Shown here one piece after another: positions 1 through 10,200 of a stretch of 64,000 bases of DNA. The DNA comes from Bin80 sp965220935 (GTDB taxonomy: Bacteria; Bacteroidota; Rhodothermia; Rhodothermales; Bin80). The stretch is taken from assembly GCA_965220935.1 (NCBI GenBank), contig OZ244857.1, positions 3,534,001 through 3,598,000 of the forward strand. Direction: 5' to 3'. The first letter of the stretch is position 1. Each line of letters opens with the position of its first letter. Under the pieces are notes generated by a model that was not told the DNA's origin, made no database searches, and saw only the letters and a program-made list of their open reading frames with translations. The position numbers were made by a program, and so were the translations under genes.

Positions 1-671
1 GAAATCGTCAGTTTGGAAAAAACAATGGGTAGACATTTTTCAACACTCTTTTTCACACTTTGCCTCGTTGAACCAAAAATAGATTTAGATACAAAACTGA
101 CAAACTTATCATCGGGAGATTTGAACTGCCTCTCAATAAAAGAATAGATTTTATCCTGAGCAGAGAGCGCAAGCGCTTCCATCTTTAGAGACATAGCATC
201 AAATTTTTGAGGTGAAAACTGTTCTAAGTGCTTGATAATTTCCTCATTTACATCGCCTAACCGAAACTTTAGATATGGGTTACGATCTAGGAAATTAGGA
301 TTAACTAAGTCCGTATAAAAACGAAATTCGTTACCGTTCGTCAGAATCGCAAAAGATACATCTAATACATTATTGAAGTACCGCTTCATCTGGCGCCAAT
401 GATTGCCCAGAGGTTCGTCAAGCTTTTTCGCCTCAACAAAAATGATTGGTCTACCAGTCATGCCTTCTAGGAGTGCAAAATCTACTTTCCCCCCTTTGAT
501 GTCTTTGGGGTCGGCTGAAAATTGTCCATGAACTGAATCAGGATCACTTGAATTATAACCCAGAGCCCGTAGAAACGGACGAATAAAATAGTCCTCTGTC
601 AGGTTTTCTGGAAGATTTTGACCCTGAAGGTTTTCATATCTTTTCTTCAGTTTATCAATATGAGTTTTCAT
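1..671 (-). CDS. HsdR N-terminal-like restriction endonuclease-type protein, partial
   Basis: The reverse strand is open from an ATG at 671 to the window edge (223 codons, C-terminus missing). The translation has the layout of the type I restriction enzyme R N-terminal domain group (COG4748-like). An acidic N-terminal stretch contains LTEDYFIRPFLRALGY, followed by a nuclease-like core with KVDFALLEG and FVEAKK, which resembles the D...ExK core of PD-(D/E)XK nucleases. The conserved ILTNGNEFRFYTDL block comes next. Proteins with this domain occur either as HsdR subunits or as stand-alone proteins. No hsdM or hsdS gene is visible here, but the left side is cut off. The role as a nuclease is inferred from family resemblance only. 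Confidence 0.7.
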   Translation of the reverse strand, partial: MKTHIDKLKKRYENLQGQNLPENLTEDYFIRPFLRALGYNSSDPDSVHGQFSADPKDIKGGKVDFALLEGMTGRPIIFVEAKKLDEPLGNHWRQMKRYFNNVLDVSFAILTNGNEFRFYTDLVNPNFLDRNPYLKFRLGDVNEEIIKHLEQFSPQKFDAMSLKMEALALSAQDKIYSFIERQFKSPDDKFVSFVSKSIFGSTRQSVKKSVEKCLPIVFSKLTI

Positions 672-1009
672 AACAGTGAACCCCCACTGAGATATCTGCG
701 AACTTTGAAATATATTATAGACAAATACAGTTGAAGCATCTTACTACATTTCTGCGCCTGTTAGGTTCCAGAAACACAGAAAGGCCCGTAGAATAAAATT
801 AATTTGACATCTATAAATCGGGTCATTGAGGATGAGAAATTTAGCATAGAATTAAAAGGGAATTTTCGTATGGATACTATGGAATATTTCAAACTCAGGT
901 CTCCCATTTGAGTCGTTCAGTTTAATGACGACAATTATGTTTTAAGTGAGTGGATTTTGAAAATTCCTTGATGGTTAACACACTCTCATTGGTGGGGTAT
1001 TTAATATAC

Positions 1010-1055
1010 GTGACTATTCCCCGCGCTGAAATACGGGGGTTTACGGCGCATTTGA
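1010..1055. repeat. solo IS200/IS605-type terminal hairpin
   Basis: The stretch CCCCGCGCTGAAATACGGGG followed by GTTTACGGCGCA resembles the imperfect hairpin at the right end of IS200/IS605-family elements. No tnpA or tnpB is adjacent, so this would be an orphan end. The rest of 672-1268 holds nothing else that I recognise. Confidence 0.4.
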
Positions 1056-1208
1056 TAACTATTCAAGAAATGGAAATTCTATATTGTCGTAGATAGAAAT
1101 AAGCATCTGAATAAAGATTCTATTGAGATTGTCATCAGATACATTTTCTTAGAAAAAATCTGAACACGACCGAATTGAGACGGAGAAAATCTAGTCGCTC
1201 ACTTAGGG

Positions 1209-1232
1209 CATAGGATCTCTTAACATCCTATG
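1209..1232. terminator. short hairpin 3' of the small hypothetical gene
   Basis: An 8-bp perfect stem (CATAGGAT/ATCCTATG) with an 8-nt loop is followed on the + strand by TTTT. It lies 37 bp beyond the stop codon of the reverse-strand gene at 1269-1628, but the T run is on the opposite strand. It could therefore be a weak terminator for an unseen rightward transcript or only a chance hairpin. Confidence 0.3.
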
Positions 1233-1268
1233 TTTTGGCCGAAGTTAACAAAAAATATAGGATTGTAT

Positions 1269-1628
1269 TTAGGTTGTTGAAGTTATCCTTTCAGCCAGTT
1301 CGCGGATAAATCGCCCAGAATCCATGACCATCTGTGGATGAGGTTCCAATAACTGGGCCGTTACCTGTTTGACATGAGCGATGTCTGTGATCTGCAGGAG
1401 TGCCTCTGACTCTGGATCTACAAGTAGATCCCCTTGCTGTAAAGATGCGGATGGACTCTCTACCAAGACAAGCCTCTGTGACAGATCTAGAATCAGGTTT
1501 TCACCATCCTGACCAACTAAGTGTGCCCACATCTCAAACAGCCATTCCTGTGTATTTGACCGTGGGTCCCGAAATCCTGCATAAATTCTCCGAATCATCC
1601 CGAGGTCAGGATTGATGCAAGTGCTCAT
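1269..1628 (-). CDS. hypothetical protein
   Basis: This is a 119-codon reading frame from ATG at 1628 (an in-frame TTG at 1652 would add eight residues). The protein is rich in acidic and hydrophobic residues, has no signal peptide or membrane segment, and contains no motif that I recognise. It stands alone between non-coding DNA and the relic of a P-loop ATPase gene. It could be a small cytoplasmic protein or the surviving part of a longer gene. Confidence 0.4.
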   Translation of the reverse strand: MSTCINPDLGMIRRIYAGFRDPRSNTQEWLFEMWAHLVGQDGENLILDLSQRLVLVESPSASLQQGDLLVDPESEALLQITDIAHVKQVTAQLLEPHPQMVMDSGRFIRELAERITSTT

Positions 1629-1833
1629 CGATTGACATGTTCTATAAAACAAAAGATCTGAATATTTTTCCCGTAACTAATGAACGGCTGTCCTAATGAC
1701 ATGATCATTTTACCAGTTTTTCACATTTGTCAAGAAGGGCATGGACTTGTTTTTCAATACCACCAAACTACCTGGTTAAGTAAGGGAAGCCATAAAATCA
1801 ATCTATTTGTTGTAATGATACATTTAGGGTATC

Positions 1834-1960
1834 ACAGATGGCTATGGTGGGCGTTATGGTGTGCCGATTCCCTCCATGCAAACATGGCTGATTGAAGAGT
1901 ATGTTGAAATGCAGAACCCTAAGAGAATGAGTTATACAAACAGGCACTTCACTAAAAAGG
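1834..1960 (+). pseudogene. C-terminal relic of a stand-alone P-loop ATPase (third paralogue)
   Basis: Forward translation gives RYGVPIPSMQTWLIEEYVEM. This matches the C-terminal block of the two intact ATPases in this window (SIPIPSMRSWLISNYI at 20312-21535 and GIPIPSFHTWLIDEYA at 42557-43753). The frame is closed upstream by a stop, and the ISL3-type element beginning near 1961 follows immediately, so only the last 30-40 codons survive. The match is visible by eye in both sequence and position relative to the C-terminus. Confidence 0.65.
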
Positions 1961-3272
1961 GGGCCTTCCGCTTTTTTTGTGAAAAAAGTCATGATTTTGC
2001 GTATCTGGGGCTTAGATCAAGTCCGCCCAAATGGAAGTAGATTGCATCTACAAATCGTTCTTTATTGCGGAATCCATGTGCACGGATTTTGACGGTTTTG
2101 ATCCGACTATTGATGCTTTCAGCCGGGCCATTACTGGCATCAAGAACAATGGCATTGATGATCCCCCAGAGATGCTTTCTAATCATTCTGGCGACATCTT
2201 TGACTGGCTCAAGCCGGCAGCGCATGGCCCAACTCAATGTTTTATTCCAACCCTTGAGTGCCCAAGTTGCACTTTTATAGTCCCACATTTTTCTGAACGT
2301 TTGGCCCAGGCTTTGGAGGGAACTGGTGCGAATGGCATGGAAGGCCCTCTTTTGCGCTAATGACATGTTGTGAGGACTTTTGAGCCAACTATACTTGGTA
2401 CCCGTCAGAATCGGATTGCCTTCCTTGAGGAGCGCTTTGTGCTGGATTTTATCCACCGAATCTCCCAGATGCTTCGCGATATGAAACCGATCAAAGCAGA
2501 TCTTCTTTTTTGCGTCTGGCAGACAAGCTAAGGTTGCACGAATATAGGCAGGCCACATGTCCATACTCCTGATCCCGTTCAACTGCTCGGTGGATAATTG
2601 CCAACGCATCAACACCTTTTGATCACGCCCAATGCCGACACCGTTGCTGTGTCGGCATCGGATACGACAGTAAAGTACTTATGTCCTTTCTTATAAGCCA
2701 CCTCATCGACACAGATGTTCGCAATCACCTGCTCTTTTTTTCTTGCCAGTCCACGATGAACAATGCCCGCAATGGCTTTCCATCCAAGCCCCATCTGGCG
2801 CGAAATCGCCAATATACTCGCCTCTTTGATCCACCCAGTTACCGACTCCTCAAAGTATACCGAGAACTCGGGCCCGCCCATGGAACCCGCGCCGTCTTTA
2901 CCCCACACTCACTACACTTGACCCGGGGAACCTACGCTCTCAACGCCGTTTGATACTTACAGGTATCCAAATGCCGTCATTGACGCGCAGATCGCAAATC
3001 ATAAAATGGACTCGCCTTTCCACACTTTGGACACTCCAGTGACGATGTGTCAGTACAAGTCACCGTCACCGTTTCGCTGTATCATCATAGGCATCCTCTA
3101 AAATCTTCCATGGTGCCTCTATACCTAAACTTTTACTCACCGAATTCTTTTTCATTTGTTGATTGAATTGTTAAGTGGATAATTGACCCATATCAGTAGG
3201 ATAAATCCTACCAAATATGATACGAAAATTCCTTAAATCTACGATTTCTCTCACACTTTAGGCGAAAGGTCC
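1961..3272 (-). mobile_element. ISL3-family element, subfamily B, decayed copy 1
   Basis: The ends read GGGCCTTCCGC (left) and GGCGAAAGGTCC (right), imperfect inverted repeats shared with the copy at 54899-56182. The interior encodes a broken ISL3-type transposase on the reverse strand. No clear 8-bp target duplication is visible around this copy, which suggests an old or rearranged insertion. It sits at the 3' end of an ATPase relic. Confidence 0.75.
1989..3155 (-). pseudogene. ISL3-family transposase, frameshifted
   Basis: The frame starts at ATG 3155 and runs to a stop at 1989-1991, but it is broken into at least three pieces. The C-terminal piece (1989-2615) carries MDMWPAYIRATLACLPDAKK, the FDRFHIAKHLG block and NGPAESINSRIK, which hold the second Asp and the Glu of the ISL3 DDE core. 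The middle piece (2609-2908) carries the first Asp in CVDEVAYKKGHKYFTVV. The N-terminal zinc-ribbon part (CPKCGK in the sister copy at 54928-56065) is further disrupted near 2900-3100. It is almost certainly inactive. Confidence 0.8.
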
Positions 3273-3394
3273 ATATTTTTCAATACTAAATTGCACGGAT
3301 GGAGTGGGGGATATTTCAAGATTCTCTCTCTTTTGATGATTCATCACTTGGAACATTGATATAGCGATCCTGTTACACTCTCAAAGTTAAGACT

Positions 3395-3820
3395 ATGGTA
3401 CCAGACTTTGACCCCGAAACAGGTTATTTACAACCGGGTACACATGTTATGTCTTGGGAAGAATGTTCTTTTCATTTCGGCTTTAATGAACACAGGTCTA
3501 AATTACTTGAGGGACTGCTCGCAGCATTGCATAATCTCAGAGATGCAGGGTGCCATTCTGTATTACTCAATGGTAGTTTTGTATCTCAGAAGGAGTTTCC
3601 CAGAGATTATGATGCAGTTTGGTATACAGTGGGTGTTGATGGATACCTTCTTGACCCCGTATTGCTTGATTTCCGTGACTCTCGGTCGGCCATGAAATCA
3701 AAATATTTCGGTGAACTCTTCCCCTCGGGAGTCATGGCAGCTCCTGGAATCATGTTTGAGGATTTTTTTAAGACTGATCGTAATAATATCCCGAAAGGTA
3801 TTATTCACATTGACCTATAA
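3395..3820 (+). CDS. DUF6932-like protein, candidate toxin of a two-gene module
   Basis: This 141-residue soluble protein contains NGSFVSQKEFPRDYDAVW near residues 66-83. The pattern is typical of DUF6932 proteins and resembles the GS...DxD signature of minimal nucleotidyltransferases, although the second carboxylate pair is not clear. The gene after it begins 7 bp downstream on the same strand and encodes a helix-turn-helix protein. This spacing and pairing are typical of toxin-antitoxin modules. Nucleotidyltransferase or toxin activity is inferred and not shown by the sequence. Confidence 0.65.
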   Translation: MVPDFDPETGYLQPGTHVMSWEECSFHFGFNEHRSKLLEGLLAALHNLRDAGCHSVLLNGSFVSQKEFPRDYDAVWYTVGVDGYLLDPVLLDFRDSRSAMKSKYFGELFPSGVMAAPGIMFEDFFKTDRNNIPKGIIHIDL

Positions 3821-3827
3821 CACTCTC

Positions 3828-4262
3828 ATGATTACCAATGAACTTCAGTATAATATTACCCGCAAGCGAGCCGATCAATTTCGGAAGGCTATTGATGATT
3901 TGGTGGCCAATCCGTCTGGCCGTTTGGACATTCAACCTCTGCTGATTCAAGCCGAACATGAAGCACTGGAAAGTCAGTTAGCAGATCTCGTTGCCGAGTT
4001 AGACGAATATGAGCGTCTGAAGTCAAAAAGCCCTTCGGTACTTAGTATTGAATCGTTTGATGAATTAGGGGAGGGGCTCATTAAGGCAAGAATTGCTCAG
4101 GGCATCAATCAGAAGACGCTCGCGCACCGATTGGGTATGAAAGAACAACAAATTCAGGAGTATGAAGCCACCAGATATTTGTCTGCCAGTTATGACTGCC
4201 TGCGGAATGTAGCGGATGCGTTGGGATTGCGCATAAGAAATGAGATTTTTCTTCAGGTGTAA
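3828..4262 (+). CDS. XRE-family helix-turn-helix protein, candidate antitoxin/regulator
   Basis: I place the start at ATG 3828, 7 bp after the preceding stop, giving 144 residues. The N-terminal half is a probable coiled coil (EHEALESQLADLVAELDEYE). The C-terminal half is a Cro/C1-type HTH: GLIKARIAQGINQKTLAHRLGMKEQQIQEYEA, with the second helix QKTLAHRLG and the recognition helix KEQQIQEYE, followed by the usual closing helices. The arrangement suggests that it neutralises and autoregulates the upstream DUF6932-like protein. That is an inference from context. Confidence 0.7.
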   Translation: MITNELQYNITRKRADQFRKAIDDLVANPSGRLDIQPLLIQAEHEALESQLADLVAELDEYERLKSKSPSVLSIESFDELGEGLIKARIAQGINQKTLAHRLGMKEQQIQEYEATRYLSASYDCLRNVADALGLRIRNEIFLQV

Positions 4263-5007
4263 TACGAGAATTATTCAGTAACGGTAGTAGCGCTTTGTCT
4301 TGATGTCTGTCTTCAATTGACTAAAATCTTTGTGCCAGATACTGTTCACTTAAATTTTAAAATCAATCCCATCATCATTCAATAGGATCCATCTTAATAA
4401 ACTCTTCCAATCTAGTAATCAAAGAGATCAATGGCATCTGATCTATCATTTAGTTGTGACATAATAATTAGTACGTAGTGTTGAGAATGACAATTAATCA
4501 CCTCATTAACATACAGACCAAATACATGGGCAACCAGCCAGTCGGAGAAGAATCCTCAAACATTAATGATTTCTCTAGATCTGAATCCTCTTCACATGAC
4601 GAATTAGTGCAGATTCAGATGTAAGATAGTTCTCCATGGCATTGACCTCATTGTTCGTTGATCTGGCTTTCTCTCACGGTTCATGGTAGAACCGCTTCAA
4701 TTTATTAATACCATAGAGGCTAAATGAAAAGCGAGCGCGTATCTTGCTCACAAGTTTCATGGGGTTGTTTCAAATGTTGTTGAAACTCTTGGTTCCATAT
4801 GTGACTGGTAGGGTATACATATCCCTTCATTTTCACCCTATAGCCAGTAGTATAACCCCATATTATTCACTATTAATTTAGCGATCAAAACTTTTTCTTT
4901 TAATTGGAGCTTTTTTTCAACTAACCTGGTTTACCCTTAATAAGCCTATTATATGGGGAGTTCAGGGTTATCTCGTTGGAGATGTATCTGGATAATTCGT
5001 GGAATAG
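4263..5007. other. non-coding stretch
   Basis: This 745-bp AT-rich stretch has no convincing gene. A 45-codon frame from ATG 4487 to 4624 has no recognisable motif. Near 4768-4792 there is an inverted repeat GTTTCAAatgttGTTGAAAC that has a near copy at about 18638-18657. It probably represents decayed mobile DNA. Confidence 0.4.
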
Positions 5008-6466
5008 GTGACGATTAATCAACTTCATCTATTAAGTGATAAATCAATTATGAGTAAAAAGCCAGAAAAACCGGTGATCTGTAGGGCACATTTTAACGAA
5101 TCAGTGATCGTAGAACCCGCTGAGCACAATCATACGACTTCGGATGCGGGTGCGATTATCATTCGGTCCATTCTAGAGCGGACGGGGATCATTAATTTCT
5201 TAGTCTCTGGGTTAGAAGATCCTCGGGATCACGCATAAGTTGGCGCAGTTATTGATCCAATGTGTTGTGATGTTGATGCTCGGATGGGGGCTGTTGGATG
5301 TCAGCAAAGTCAATGGGGATCCAGGGCTTCAAGCCAGTCAAGACGAGGCGACAGTGTCATCAATGCTCAATTAGCCTCCCATGTCAAGACTCCTGTCTAT
5401 TCTTAGCACTGCTATGCGCGTTTGAGTGCAGCGGTGTTGAAGTTAGGCCTTGACCACGCGCATTGGTGGACAGCGCTTAGCTACCTTTGTGTGTGATGTG
5501 GATTCCATGCCTGTGGATGCGCATGGCAATCAATGCGGGAGCAAATACAACGGGCACTATAAGCGAACAGTGCCACAGTTTGCAACATGCGGAGAGACCG
5601 GGGATGTCATTGCAGCGCGGTTGCATCCAGGCAGTGAAACCAAGGGGTTAAAAGAATTTCTTCTTGATCTTTAGCGTATCGCTGATCGCGTAAGTTTGGA
5701 TGCGGGCTTTAACGGGGAAAGCACCTATGTGCCTCTGGAAGAAAATGGCGTCTATTACCTCATGCGTCTAGCAATCGGTTGAGAAAGATGGCCGAAGCGT
5801 ATCTTCATGAGCGTAGGGAATACAAGTACATTGAGTTGATGTATAAAGCGGATACTTGGGTCCATGCACGCCGAGTCATATTAGTGATTAGACCGCGCCC
5901 AGAAGAGTTGTTTGATGGATATTTTTTTTGATCACGAATCTTTGAGAGTATTCAGGTGAAGAAATGTCGACATTGTACAGTGAGCGTGGCAAGGCCGAGT
6001 TGCAGATGAAAGCGGCCAGTGAATTTGCGTTTTCGTCATCAAGTCGCAAAAGTCATCGTATCGGGGTCGTCCGATTGAGCATGAGTCGTGTGAGGAGGAG
6101 GATGAGATCAGGCAGAGAATTGTGTCCGCCTACAACTCTACATGCTGGTCTATCAGTTGCTTCATGTTGGTCGCTGCATCATGCACGGTGCGTCTGAGCT
6201 GGACACCGAGCCTGAAGCGTCTGATAGCGATGACACCGCAGAACAAGATACAGATACAACCATATCTTCTGGCGCAAGTGAACGCCCTGTTGCTGAGGAA
6301 AAACCTCACATGCACCTTCATCCTGCAACGACTCAAAGTCGGGGCCACGATTGCTCGTAGTGGGCGCTATATCAAGGTTCGCATTGCCTATACGGCCGTA
6401 GACGCGTGGAAACAATTTTGGGACAACTTTGAAAAGTTAAAGTGGAAGGCGGCGCCCTGCCCCTAA
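5008..6466 (+). pseudogene. IS1380-family transposase, heavily decayed
   Basis: Successive pieces in different forward frames follow the order of an IS1380-type transposase. They are an N-terminal block with TSDAGAIIIRSILERTGIIN (about 5140-5200), the first catalytic Asp region DVDSMPVDAHGNQ (about 5495-5535), RRVILVIRPRPEELF (about 5870-5910), the catalytic Glu region LYSERGKAELQMKA (about 5970-6015), and a C-terminal piece SGRYIKVRIAYTAVDAW (about 6355-6410). At least five frameshifts or stops separate them. The C-terminal piece is also present inside the chimeric coaD frame at 51655-52380. Confidence 0.7.
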
Positions 6467-6809
6467 CACCCCCTCATCCGAGGTTTATTTAGACCGTTTG
6501 AAAAATAGGAATATTCATTCCATGACAGAGGTGCGTCCATGCAGTACGAATTGCAGTGAAACTGCCATTATTACAACCAAAAAATAGAGGGAAATCGCGA
6601 CGGTTAGTGTCAAAATCCCCAAATTTGTATCCGTGATTATCAATCCGACATCCCAAAATTCAACCATTCATGAGAAATGATCAATTCTCAGGTCAAATCG
6701 CTCCGTCATGAATATTATGGGATTATTACCGCCATGCTCGAAACTATTCACGTCGTGCAATATTTAGCGTTTTTGAACCATCTCCAACAATTCGAGCTGT
6801 AAATCGTCC

Positions 6810-6981
6810 AGTTCCCCCTAATTATCAACAAAATCAGGCATGTGGCCATGCGGATCAAGCAGATATCAATGCATCTGCGAATGTGTTACAGACCTCCGGG
6901 ATTGAGGCATCTGCATGTGGAGGAGCGTTCTCGTTAGAGACTCCTATGAGCCGTAAAATGGATCTGTCAGTAGCTATATGA
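6810..6981 (+). pseudogene. TnpB (IS605 OrfB) C-terminal remnant
   Basis: The forward translation ACGHADQADINASANVLQ is the terminal CGH...D.NAS.N block of TnpB proteins, followed by a stop at about 6980. The same DNA (about 6860-6960) recurs in inverse orientation at 56880-56980 within a larger TnpB pseudogene. Nothing upstream in 6480-6800 can be read as the rest of the protein. Confidence 0.65.
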
Positions 6982-7226
6982 TTTGTTACTTATGGATATA
7001 TGTCCCAATCAGAAGATACGAGATATGACCACTTGATGGAGAGCGGTGATTCTGGGCTCATATTTTTGCTTCATGTGCACCAAAATAAGCGACAGGTGCT
7101 ATTGAAGACCGTCAATCAGAAATGTGATAGATGAACTTAGGCTATTCCATCAAAGACGATCGTATCAGACCCCCGATTTAAGGAAGTGAAACACTTAGTG
7201 GGATTGCTGATATATGGTCAGAAATA

Positions 7227-7258
7227 GATTCGAGTTCTGTGATCACCGAACTCGAATC
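7227..7258 (-). terminator. hairpin spanning the stop codon of the giant secreted protein
   Basis: An 11-bp perfect stem (GATTCGAGTTC/GAACTCGAATC) with a 10-nt loop overlaps the stop region of the reverse-strand gene ending at 7243. There is no strong T run after it on the reverse strand, so it may act as a terminator or as an mRNA 3' stabiliser. Confidence 0.45.
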
Positions 7259-10200
7259 ATCTTGCCAGCATGGATCATAAGGGATTTATTAGTAGATGTT
7301 ACGATCCGATAAAAATAGACCCCAGGCGTCCAGTTTTCTGTCGCGATTTCCAGTACTCTAGGATTCCCTCCTTCTACCATTTTCACAACATCCTTGAAAA
7401 CTCTTCGCCCCAAAATATCCGTCACTTCTACGTCTACGTCTGCAGTCTCTTCTAGAATAAACCACAAGTTGGTGTTTTCATCAAAGGGGTTTGGATAATT
7501 CCCAGCACTAAACGTAGCGATATGCACAGGGAGATCGTCGTCCCGAGATGTCACCACTCGGGGAACATAGAGGTCTCCATTTGACCAGACCAAAAACATG
7601 TTTAGGTCATCAGTACTACCAGATAAGATCAACACTCCGTCACGGTACGAGGATGCTGTCCAATCCATTTCATACGTTTCTACCAGAGAGCGATCAGGGT
7701 TCTGAAATATCGAGACATTATACTGCGCTTTTGGAACCTGCACACTGGGGGTCACGTCTAAAAATCCTAGTGTACTGCCGATTTCCAGCACCAATTGTTG
7801 ATTGGATGGATCTAGAAGATGGAATACTATCTCCCCTAAGTCCCATGCGCCATGTAGCGCTCGGATTGATAAGTGATCTTCTATGATATCCTCCGGCACT
7901 TCACTGAAAACCAATGAAGAAATTTCATCTTCATTCGGACCTATCAGGATCACCTGATAGACACGATCTTCAATCAGCAAAATCTCATCACTGTATAGAG
8001 GGGCTGCATTAGATGATGCATCTGAATCCACCACATCTATTCTAGTCTTCCCTATCTCTACTTGCTCTACAAAATTAGCGGACTGATAGGAAACATCATC
8101 TAAGATTTTCACATCATTGAGATAGATATCAATTCCAGTTTTATATATACTCTGAATAAACAATGCGGATGTGTATACTTTTTCATCGTTATCAATGATT
8201 GTTCCTACTCCCGTATCAGAGCTAGAAAACTCTCTGGTTGTTTCAGAGATCGTCAGTTGGACGGTAAATGTCTCATCATTCTCAATTGTCGCATCATCAA
8301 TCGTGTTGACGGCGAATGCATGAACTTCATTCGCCACTCCTAAGAAGATGAGTTGTTCTGTATTTTGCGTGTAATCTTCGCCGCCAACCGCGGTATCGTC
8401 AGTATAACTTGGTGTCACCTTAAAGCCTCCCGAAACCTCTGCATCAACAGTGACGGAGAACGTCATTGGTTGGCCTTCTGTAGCCTTGGAATCACTCACG
8501 GTGATAGATGGAATCAATTCCATCCAAGTGGCGATGGCACTCACCGCTGAGGCAGGGCCTGTGTTCAGTCCATCAGAGACAGCGTCAGCGTCTACGGTTA
8601 TAATCACATCCATCAAACCTGTTGGAATGATTTCGAGAGTATAGGTTTGTCCAGATCCAGAAAAAGCCTCTTGTTCGCCCCCTGTGACATTAATATCCGT
8701 GGCCTGAAATTCTGTAATTTCTTCACTGAATGTGAAGGTTGCTGTAAATGGAGAAGTGGTGTTAATGGCATTGGGAACACCAGATATCGTAAGTAGCGGT
8801 GCAATCTCATCCCACATTGCGGTGACCGATTGGGTTGAGGAAGGGCCTGTATTGAGACCATCGGTCACCCCATCAGCAGCGACAGTCACAACAACATCTT
8901 CGGATCCCACTGGCTCTATCTCAAGCATAAACGTGTTTCCGCTTCCATAGGGGTTTGTGGCAGTGCCACCCTGGACAACAATATCAGCTGTTTCAAAGCC
9001 AGTAACTACCTCACTAAACTTAAATACCGCGGTCAATAGACTTCTGGAATTGATTTTTTCAGGGATCCCCTCAATGATCAGTGTTGGGTCTGTAACATCC
9101 CATTCGGATGTAGCACGAACATCCTCAGCAGGACCTGTATTGCTACCATTGGTAACCGAATTCGCTGTCACGGTAATCACAACATCAGAGGATCCTCTCG
9201 GTGAAATCTCTAATGTGTAGGTTGTACCAGAGCCAGAAAAATCTCCTTTGGTGCCGCCAGAAACTCCGATATCTTCACTCGCGAATCCTGTCACATCCTC
9301 ACTGAAGATGAATGTCGTTTCAAAGGATGCCGTAGTATTGATCTTTGGCGGAGTGTCTGTGATCGTGACAGATGGAAAACCAGACTCCCACACGGCGATA
9401 CCGCCCACGGCTGATACAGGGCCGTTATTGAGTCCATCAATCACGCTATTTGCTTCTACGCTGATGACAACATTGGTTGATCCATTAGGTGTGATGCTCA
9501 AAGTATAGGTATTCCCAGATCCAGAAAATTTTCCCTTAGTCCCACCAGTAACCGCGATATCACCTGCTTCAAATCCATTCACATCCTCGCTAAATGTAAA
9601 TGTTACCACGAATGCAGCTTTTGAGTTAATGGTAGAAGGGATACCACTGATGCTAAGATTGGGCGGCGTTACATCCCAGGCGGAGGTGACACGTGTTCGG
9701 GAAACAGGGCCAAGATTAAGTCCATCACTCGCTGAGTTGGCCGGAACGCTTACCACTACATCGGATCCATCGCTGGGTGTAATAGATAACGAATAACTTT
9801 TACCCGTTCCTGAAAAAGCTCCTTTACTGCCACCGCTGATATTTATGTCATTACTCCTAAATTCCACGACATCTTCACTAAAGGTGAATATTGCTGTCAG
9901 ATCCGATGTCGTTCCAATCTTTGGTGGAAGACCAAGAATCTCCAGAGTTGGAGGCACATCATCCCACTCAGATGTCACACTTATTAAAGAGGCTGGCCCC
10001 CTATTTAAACCGTCTGTGGCTCCATTTGACTTGATTGACACGATGACATCAGATTCGCCAACAGGTATGATATTCATTGTGTAACTGGCGCCACTTCCAG
10101 ATAAGGTGCCTTTATTTCCAGCGGTGACCGTTATATCACTGGATTCAAATTCAATCACATCCTCAGTAAAGGTAAATATGGCCGTGAATGCCTCCTTAGT

